DNA of 64,000 bases. It comes from Actinomycetes bacterium (GTDB lineage Bacteria; Actinomycetota; Acidimicrobiia; Acidimicrobiales; Ilumatobacteraceae). Made by a program: the position numbers and the translations under genes. This document shows, piece after piece, positions 59,083 through 64,000 of the stretch. The DNA lies in contig JANXUF010000004.1 of the NCBI GenBank assembly GCA_025356335.1, forward strand, positions 28,341 to 92,340, read 5' to 3'. Under the pieces are notes generated by a model. The model was not told the origin of the DNA. It did no database searches and saw only the letters and a list, made by a program, of their open reading frames with translations. The number at the start of each line of letters is the position of its first letter. The stretch's first letter is position 1.

Positions 59083-59496
59083 TCAGCCGGTTCGCAGCAG
59101 GATGCCGAGGAACAGCGCTGCCAGTCCTGAGAGACCGGCGAGCGCGCCGCCGAGGGCAAGCGCCAGTTTTGTCTTGGCACCGGCGTGAGCAGCCGCACTG
59201 ATCCCCGACACGGCGACGACCAGCAATTTGACGAAGAGCGTCACCAGGTAACTCGTCGGGCGATCGGACACCTTGACGACGAGCAGGTTCCATAGGCCGG
59301 TGGCGATCAGTACGGCGAAGGCAGGCCAGGCGATGCGGTTGAATTGACGGGCGACGACACGTGGTGCCTCTGGGCTGATCGAGCGCAGTGCCGGCACGAG
59401 TCCACCGAGTGTCAGCTGCCCCCCGACCCAGACACATGCTGCGAGAACGTGCAGGAACAGGCGGACCGTCGTCCAGTTCGGTGAAATCACCTGCAC
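59083..59496 (-). CDS. CopD-like integral membrane protein
   Basis: A 137-residue protein with four hydrophobic segments. FLHVLAACVWVGGQL near residue 14, where His and Trp lie at the membrane face, and RFNRIAWPAFAVL-like residues near 50 are features of the CopD/YqfA-type domain, which in some proteins is linked to copper uptake. There is no CopC partner nearby, so a copper role is not supported by context. The start is GTG 59496; GTG 59490 is an alternative. It converges with the dienelactone hydrolase, leaving 14 bases between the stops. Confidence 0.65.
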   Translation of the reverse strand: MQVISPNWTTVRLFLHVLAACVWVGGQLTLGGLVPALRSISPEAPRVVARQFNRIAWPAFAVLIATGLWNLLVVKVSDRPTSYLVTLFVKLLVVAVSGISAAAHAGAKTKLALALGGALAGLSGLAALFLGILLRTG

Positions 59497-59553
59497 TGTC
59501 TACACAGCTGGGCGACGAAGCACGACGACTTGGTCGATGAAGTCAGCGTGGTG

Positions 59554-60591
59554 CTACGCGCTCCGCAGTTCGGCGAGGACGTCGCTGGCGCTGATCGAGC
59601 GATCCTCGGCGATTCGGCCCTCGTCGCTGGCCCCGCCGAGGAGTGCCGTCGCCGCTCGTTCGATCGCCATCTGTAGCTCTCGCAGGTTTCGCGGCGGCGG
59701 AAAATACTCGTCCTCGTCGGTGACATCGACTTCCTCGACACCACGACGCGGGGCGAGGCGCTCGATGACGGCCTCGACGAGTTCCTCGGGAGCCGACGCA
59801 CCTGCAGTGACGCCGACGACGCCGCCGAGGTCGTCCGGCAGCTCGTCGACATGGTTGATACGGAAGACCTTCGGACACCCTGCCTCGGTCGCCAACTTCT
59901 CCAGCGCACGGGTGTTGGATGAGTTCGCCGACCCGATGACGACGAGCGCGTCGCACCGTGGCGCCATCGCCATCAGCGCAGACTGCCGGTTGGTGGTCGC
60001 AAAGCACAGATCGCTGCGACCCGGCTTCCACAGATCGGGGAAGCGCTCTTTCGTTGCGTCGGCCACGCCGGACCAATCGCGGTGCGACAGCGTCGTCTGG
60101 GCGAGGAGGGCGACGGGCTGGTCGAACTGCGGGAGGTCGGCGACCTCGGCGATCGACTCGACCCGGTGGATCGAATCAGGTGCTACGGCCATCGTGCCGA
60201 CCGCTTCCTCGTGACCCTGATGGCCGACGTAGACGATTTGATAGCCCTTGCCGGCACGAACCTTGACCTCGTGGTGGACCTTCGTCACGAGCGGGCAGAC
60301 GCTGTCGACGACGTAGCTGCCGCGTGCGCGGGCTGCCGAGACGACCTCCGGTGCCGAGCCGTGCGCCGACAACATGATCGGACTGCCGATCGGGACCTGG
60401 TCGACGTCGTCGACGAAGATCACTCCGAGCGCTTTGAAGCGGTCGACCACCAGCTTGTTGTGGACGATCTCGTGGTAACAGTAGACCGGTGCGTCGAAGG
60501 ACCGCACCATCCAGGCGAGTGCCTTGATGGCCATCTCGACGCCGGCGCAGAAGCCACGGGGCGACGCCAGCAGCACATGGTCGACATCCAC
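59554..60591 (-). CDS. ispH: 4-hydroxy-3-methylbut-2-enyl diphosphate reductase
   Basis: A 345-residue iron-sulfur enzyme that makes IPP and DMAPP in the last step of the MEP pathway, the source of the polyprenyl carrier used by the envelope enzymes. The three cluster cysteines are in SPRGFCAGVEMA, VDSVCPLVTKVH and SDLCFATTNRQ; the substrate His and Glu are in YHEIVHNKLVV and GHQGHEEAVGT. GTG 60591 is chosen since the domain begins within 10 residues and TAGCCT lies 7 bases upstream. The C-terminal 25 residues are an acidic tail. Confidence 0.94.
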   Translation of the reverse strand: MDVDHVLLASPRGFCAGVEMAIKALAWMVRSFDAPVYCYHEIVHNKLVVDRFKALGVIFVDDVDQVPIGSPIMLSAHGSAPEVVSAARARGSYVVDSVCPLVTKVHHEVKVRAGKGYQIVYVGHQGHEEAVGTMAVAPDSIHRVESIAEVADLPQFDQPVALLAQTTLSHRDWSGVADATKERFPDLWKPGRSDLCFATTNRQSALMAMAPRCDALVVIGSANSSNTRALEKLATEAGCPKVFRINHVDELPDDLGGVVGVTAGASAPEELVEAVIERLAPRRGVEEVDVTDEDEYFPPPRNLRELQMAIERAATALLGGASDEGRIAEDRSISASDVLAELRSA

Positions 60592-60598
60592 ATCCCGC

Positions 60599-60604
60599 AG
60601 GCTA
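60599..60604 (-). promoter_or_regulatory. -10 box, leaderless, for ispH
   Basis: TAGCCT on the minus strand, 7 bases before the GTG at 60591. The divergent DUF512 gene has exactly the same box. Confidence 0.5.
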
Positions 60605-60647
60605 CCGGTACGAAAACAAGCAAAGACCGGGAGATGTCCGCTGTCGG

Positions 60648-60653
60648 TAGCCT
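60648..60653 (+). promoter_or_regulatory. -10 box, near-leaderless, for the DUF512-der operon
   Basis: TAGCCT, 8 bases before the ATG at 60662. Confidence 0.5.
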
Positions 60654-60661
60654 GGGAACCC

Positions 60662-62086
60662 ATGTCCTTCCCGCTCGTGGTGGGCGTCACACCTGGCTCT
60701 CCGGCCGATCTTGCCGGCGTCGTGCCGGGTGACGAGGTCCGCAGCATCAACAGCATCGTCCCACGCGACGTGCTCGAATGGCGCGCCCTGACGGATGAGG
60801 CACAGCTCGAACTCGAGGTTTCCCGCGGCGGTATGGAGGTGACGGTCGAGATCGACAAGCGCGAAGGCGAGTTGCTCGGCATCGACGTGCACTCTTCGGT
60901 GTTCGACCGCGTGCGGACCTGCGACAACCACTGCGCCTTCTGCTTCATCTACCAATTGCCGAAAGGGCTTCGCACGAGTCTGTATCTGAAGGACGACGAC
61001 TACCGACTGTCGTTCCTGTACGGCAACTTCACGACCTTGACCCGTTTCACGGAACTGGACTTCGAGCGGGTGCTGACCGAGGGCCTGTCACCGCTGAACG
61101 TCAGCATCCATACGACAAACCCGGAGTTGCGCTCATCGATGCTGCGCAACAAACGCGGTGCAACGAGCCTGCGCTGGTTGCGCATGCTGCTCGACCACGG
61201 TGTGAAGGTCAACGGTCAGCTCGTGATCTGTCCTGGCGTCAACGATGGTGCGGTGCTCGACGACACGCTCGCCGGGGTGCTCGACGAGTATCCGGAACTG
61301 GCAAGCATTGCCGTGGTACCGCTCGGCATCTCGCAGTTCAATCCCGAACCGACGATGCGGCGCCACACCGTCGCCGAGGCTCAGGCCGTCGTCGATTGCG
61401 TCGACAAATGGCAGCACATCTTTTGCCTGGCGCTCGGCCATCGCCTCGTGTTCGCAGCCGACGAGTATTACCTGCTCGCCGGTCGACCGTTTCCATCAGC
61501 GGACACCTATGGCGACTTCCTGATGTACGAGGACGGCATCGGCATGGCCCGGTCGTTCGATTCGGAGTTCTTCGGGACGGCGTCAGCCGCTGACCGTTGT
61601 ATCGGCGGATTCTTTGCCTCCGTCGACGCTGCACCCGCAGAGGGGTACCGGGCCGTCCGCAATCCCGCAGCTGACACGGCGATGCACTCGACGGGCTGCG
61701 CACCGCCCCGCTCGCCGAGCGGTGCGCTCGGTCTGATGCTTTCCCCTCGACGGGACGCGCCGATCGGCGTGCTGACCGCCCCGTACGGCGCCCAGGTCAT
61801 CACGCCGATGATCGAGCGACTCGGCCGTGACGACGTGCGCGTCATCCCGGTCGCCAACGAATTCTTCGGCGGCAACACCGCAGTCACCGGCCTGATGGTC
61901 GGTGCCGACCTCGTTCGCGTCCTCGCTGATGAGCCGCACGGACACCGCTATCTGCTTCCCGACGTGTGCCTCTCCGAGGGCCGCTTCCTCGACGGTCTGA
62001 CCGTCCATGACCTACCGCGGCGCGTTGAAATCGTGCCAACCGATGGCGCCTCGCTTCGACGCGCTCTGGAGAATACAACAGCATGA
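60662..62086 (+). CDS. DUF512 protein: PDZ-like domain plus radical-SAM-type cysteine motif
   Basis: A 474-residue protein. The N-terminal 65 residues form a PDZ-like domain (VVGVTPGSPADLAGVVPGDEV). VRTCDNHCAFCFIYQLPKG near residue 80 gives the CxxxCxxC pattern of radical SAM iron-sulfur clusters, followed by DDDYRLSFLYGNFTTLT. The rest is the DUF512 region, with VANEFFGGNTAVTGLMVGADL near 400. The family is widespread in cyanobacteria and clostridia, and its reaction is unknown. It overlaps der by ATGA, a neighbour I recall from other phyla, hinting at a ribosome or RNA link. The long frame from 60524 overlaps ispH and is not used. Confidence 0.88.
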   Translation: MSFPLVVGVTPGSPADLAGVVPGDEVRSINSIVPRDVLEWRALTDEAQLELEVSRGGMEVTVEIDKREGELLGIDVHSSVFDRVRTCDNHCAFCFIYQLPKGLRTSLYLKDDDYRLSFLYGNFTTLTRFTELDFERVLTEGLSPLNVSIHTTNPELRSSMLRNKRGATSLRWLRMLLDHGVKVNGQLVICPGVNDGAVLDDTLAGVLDEYPELASIAVVPLGISQFNPEPTMRRHTVAEAQAVVDCVDKWQHIFCLALGHRLVFAADEYYLLAGRPFPSADTYGDFLMYEDGIGMARSFDSEFFGTASAADRCIGGFFASVDAAPAEGYRAVRNPAADTAMHSTGCAPPRSPSGALGLMLSPRRDAPIGVLTAPYGAQVITPMIERLGRDDVRVIPVANEFFGGNTAVTGLMVGADLVRVLADEPHGHRYLLPDVCLSEGRFLDGLTVHDLPRRVEIVPTDGASLRRALENTTA

Positions 62087-63441
62087 CCTCGACCGATCAG
62101 ATCCCCACCGTGGTCATCGTTGGACGCCCGAACGTCGGGAAGAGCACGCTCTTCAACCGTTTCGTCGGCAGCCAGCAGGCCATCGTCGAAGACCGCCCTG
62201 GCGTCACCCGTGACCGCAAGGAGATGGAGGCGACGTGGCTCAGCGTGCCGTTCAATGTCGTCGACACCGGCGGCTGGCTGCCGCAGGGGAGTGAACTCGA
62301 AGACAAGGTCAGCCGCCAGGTCGAGTCCGCTGTCCGCACCGCTGACCTGGTGATCTTCGTCGTCGATGCCGTCTCCGGCTTGACGGAGGACGATTCTTCC
62401 ATCGCCGCCTGGTTGCGCCGCACCGACCGCCAGATCCTGCTGGTGACGAACAAAGCCGACAACGATCGCCGAGAAATCGAACGGTGGGAATTTCTGCAAC
62501 TCGGCCTCGGCGATCCCTACGCCGTCAGCGCCTTGCACGGGCGCCGGTCAGGAGATCTGCTCGACGAGGTCATCGCCCGATTGCCGAACACTGCGGCTAT
62601 CCACGCTGCAGAGGATCACGTCGAGCTCGACGACGAGGGCGAGGAAGTCGTCACCATCAGCGCCCCGAAGGCGCCGCGCGTCGCCATCGTCGGCCGTCCG
62701 AACGTCGGCAAGAGCACGCTGTTCAACCGCCTCGTCGGTGCCAACCGATCCGTCGTCCATGACATGCCCGGGACCACCCGTGACGCCGTCGACACGCTCG
62801 TCGAGACCGATGAGGGCCCGATCGTCTTCGTCGACACTGCGGGTATGCGCCGTAAGGCGAAGATCGACGACGCCGCCGAGTACTACTCGCTCGTACGGGC
62901 ACTGCGCGCCGTCGACGAGTCCGACATCGCCATGCTCGTCATCGACGCCACCGAAGGTGTGACCGCCCAGGATCAGCGTCTCGCCGAGCGCATCGATATC
63001 GCCGGCTGCCCGATCGTCGTCGTGCTCAACAAGTGGGAACTGCTCGACGACGCCGAAAACCGCCTCGACGTCACGAACCGCATGCAGGAGATGCTCGGCT
63101 TCGTCGGCGATGCTCCGGTGCTGAAGATTTCTGCGCTGACCGGCAAAGGCGTCAACAAACTGCTGCCGATCCTCCACGAGACGATCGGCCGCTATCACAA
63201 GCGGGTGCCGACGAAGGACGTCAACAAGGTCATCCTTGCCGCCCAGGCGAAGCAGCCGGCACCGCACGGCGCACGCGTGATGTACTCGCTGCAGGGCGCA
63301 TCAGATCCGCCGACGTTCACGCTGTTCGCCAACAAGGAGATCCCGCCGACGTACCTGCGGTTCCTCGAACGGTCGTTGCGTGAGGCCTTCGACTTCGGTT
63401 CAGTGCCGATCAAACTGCGCGTCCGCAAGCGTTCGAAGTAG
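62083..63441 (+). CDS. der: Ribosome-assembly GTPase Der (EngA)
   Basis: A 452-residue protein with two consecutive GTPase domains and a KH-like C-terminal domain, needed for 50S ribosomal subunit maturation. Domain 1 has GRPNVGKSTLF near residue 12, DTGGW near 62 and NKAD near 125; domain 2 has GRPNVGKSTLF near 205, DTAGMRRK near 252 and NKWE near 320. The C-terminal part ends in RKRSK, normal for Der. The ATGA overlap with DUF512 indicates cotranslation. Confidence 0.96.
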   Translation: MTSTDQIPTVVIVGRPNVGKSTLFNRFVGSQQAIVEDRPGVTRDRKEMEATWLSVPFNVVDTGGWLPQGSELEDKVSRQVESAVRTADLVIFVVDAVSGLTEDDSSIAAWLRRTDRQILLVTNKADNDRREIERWEFLQLGLGDPYAVSALHGRRSGDLLDEVIARLPNTAAIHAAEDHVELDDEGEEVVTISAPKAPRVAIVGRPNVGKSTLFNRLVGANRSVVHDMPGTTRDAVDTLVETDEGPIVFVDTAGMRRKAKIDDAAEYYSLVRALRAVDESDIAMLVIDATEGVTAQDQRLAERIDIAGCPIVVVLNKWELLDDAENRLDVTNRMQEMLGFVGDAPVLKISALTGKGVNKLLPILHETIGRYHKRVPTKDVNKVILAAQAKQPAPHGARVMYSLQGASDPPTFTLFANKEIPPTYLRFLERSLREAFDFGSVPIKLRVRKRSK

Positions 63442-63447
63442 GCGACG

Positions 63448-63681
63448 ATGCCATGGTGTGAGGATTGCGCCAGATACCACGCGCCATCAGCGATGAAGGA
63501 AGGCGGCACCTGCCCGACGTGCGGCAGGGTGCTCGACGTGCCGGAACCGATCACGGCGAAGAACATGGACATCCATGAGCTCGCAGGTGAGGGCGGAAAG
63601 ACCCCGTGGCACTTCAAACTGTTGATGGTCCTGCTGGTGATCTATCTGACGTATCGGGTCATCGACCTCATCTTCCTGTAG
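63448..63681 (+). CDS. Small zinc-ribbon membrane protein of unknown function
   Basis: A 77-residue protein. The N-terminal part has two CxxC pairs (WCEDCARYH and TCPTCGRVLD) that can bind one zinc ion, and the C-terminal part one membrane helix (FKLLMVLLVIYLTYRVIDLIFL is split here: FKLLMVLLVIY, LTYRVIDLIFL). It begins 6 bases after the der stop, so it is probably the last gene of the DUF512-der operon. I know of no functional name. The zinc ribbon should be on the cytoplasmic side if the positive-inside rule holds. Confidence 0.75.
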   Translation: MPWCEDCARYHAPSAMKEGGTCPTCGRVLDVPEPITAKNMDIHELAGEGGKTPWHFKLLMVLLVIYLTYRVIDLIFL

Positions 63682-63686
63682 CGCGC

Positions 63687-63723
63687 AGTCACCTGAATTC
63701 CGTGATGACGGGGCGGGCTGACC
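63687..63723. repeat. Degenerate 37-bp copy of the palindromic repeat
   Basis: Left half AGTCAC and ATTCCG, right half degraded (CGGGGC, CTGACC). It begins 5 bases after the zinc-ribbon gene stop. It is the most diverged copy in the window, with weakened inner pairing. Confidence 0.75.
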
Positions 63724-63793
63724 GCGGCGGGGTGAGGCGAGGCGAGTGAGGCGTGGTGAGTGAGGTGGTGGGTGGCGAGGTGGGGGAGGTCCC
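63724..63793 (+). repeat. G-rich, purine-biased stretch with GTGAGG-like units
   Basis: Seventy bases between two palindromic repeats, with almost no C or A outside short GTGAGGCG- and GGTGG-like units. Five or more GG/GGG runs could support a G-quadruplex in the plus strand. No gene is seen here; the whole stretch between 63682 and 63925 holds only repeats and the tRNA promoter. Confidence 0.55.
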
Positions 63794-63831
63794 GGTCACC
63801 TGAATTCCGTGACGACGGAATCGGCGTGACC
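63794..63831. repeat. 38-bp palindromic repeat, single copy
   Basis: Well-preserved copy: GGTCAC and ATTCCGT arms mirrored by ACGGAAT and GTGACC with a 4-base loop GACG. It differs from the 40383 copy mainly in the loop and in compensating arm positions. Confidence 0.9.
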
Positions 63832-63902
63832 GCGGCGGGGTGTGGCGAGGCGTTGCGCGGCAGCCCGTCGCAATTGTGAGGCGCGAACGGCCGACGTCCG
63901 GC

Positions 63903-63908
63903 TAGATT
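63903..63908 (+). promoter_or_regulatory. Probable -10 box for tRNA-Pro
   Basis: TAGATT, 17 bases before the first base of the mature tRNA, giving a short 5' leader for RNase P. Confidence 0.45.
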
Positions 63909-63925
63909 GTGCGGGCACAGAATTT

Positions 63926-63999
63926 CGGGCTGTGGCGCAGCTTGGTAGCGCGCTTGTCTGGGGGACAAGAGGCCGTGGGTTCAAGTCCCGCCAGCCCGA
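63926..63999 (+). tRNA. tRNA-Pro (anticodon GGG)
   Basis: A full cloverleaf can be drawn. Acceptor arms CGGGCTG (63926-63932) and CAGCCCG (63992-63998) pair completely, followed by discriminator A. The D arm GCGC/GCGC encloses AGCTTGGTA, the anticodon stem CTTGT/ACAAG holds loop CTGGGGG with anticodon GGG, and the T arm GTGGG/CCCGC holds TTCAAGT. The final base of the window is the first C after the discriminator, so a genome-encoded CCA end is possible but cut off. Confidence 0.95.
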
Positions 64000-64000
64000 C

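Noticed and set aside
59083..59496. Copper-uptake role for the CopD-like protein
   Set aside because: No CopC, copper ATPase or metal-regulator gene is near; only the fold is suggested.

Overview
The window is high-GC DNA, densely packed with genes that overlap by 1 or 4 bases. It looks like a chromosomal segment of an actinobacterium. The evidence is a decaprenylphosphoryl-arabinose gene set (UbiA-type phosphoribosyltransferase, DprE1, DprE2, an AftD-like arabinosyltransferase), many GTG and TTG starts, and many first genes of transcription units with a TAnnnT box only 6-9 nt before the start codon, as expected for leaderless mRNAs. No mycolate genes are visible, so a lineage outside the mycobacteria, such as an Acidimicrobiia-type organism, is my guess and cannot be proven here. 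No insertion sequence, prophage, CRISPR or cas gene is seen, and no gene-free stretch exceeds 300 bases.

Layout. 1-2060: the end of tyrA and aroA (aromatic amino acid synthesis). 2092-31125: a large cell-envelope region. It holds a HAD phosphatase overlapping the decaprenyl-phosphate phosphoribosyltransferase, a methyltransferase-dprE1-dprE2-glycosyltransferase operon, a six-gene overlapping operon on the minus strand (membrane glycosyltransferase, methyltransferase, 99-residue unknown protein, GMC oxidoreductase, two epimerase/dehydratases), a methyltransferase plus GT2 enzyme, four more large polytopic glycosyltransferase-like proteins including a 1487-residue AftD homologue, two acyltransferase-3 proteins and a sixth membrane glycosyltransferase. 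Together these could build and decorate an arabinose-containing surface polymer on a polyprenyl carrier. 31122-38160: a DNA glycosylase and a complete oligopeptide-type ABC importer. 38369-40933: PPK2, a DUF559 endonuclease-like gene and a phosphoribosyltransferase, with a family of 38-bp palindromic repeats around the DUF559 gene.

41087-49903: a catabolic-looking neighbourhood with an FAD oxidoreductase, a creatininase-family hydrolase, a complete NMT1/THI5-type ABC importer, an SDR, a cytosine-deaminase-like amidohydrolase and a luciferase-like monooxygenase. It suggests uptake and breakdown of an unidentified nitrogenous compound. 49983-59496: NAD synthetase, a small membrane protein, glycerophosphodiesterase, aldehyde dehydrogenase, acyl-CoA ligase, SirB1-like protein, acyl-CoA dehydrogenase, dienelactone hydrolase and a CopD-like membrane protein. 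59554-64000: ispH, a DUF512 radical-SAM protein, der, a small zinc-ribbon membrane protein, two more palindromic repeats and tRNA-Pro(GGG).

The observations most worth following are the 38-bp palindrome family bracketing the DUF559 nuclease gene, the HAD phosphatase as a candidate for the dephosphorylation step of decaprenylphosphoryl-arabinose synthesis, DprE1 with alanine where the benzothiazinone-reactive cysteine is expected, back-to-back leaderless promoters (one pair with start codons only 21 bp apart), and a set of competing hairpins between the solute-binding protein and permease genes of the peptide importer.
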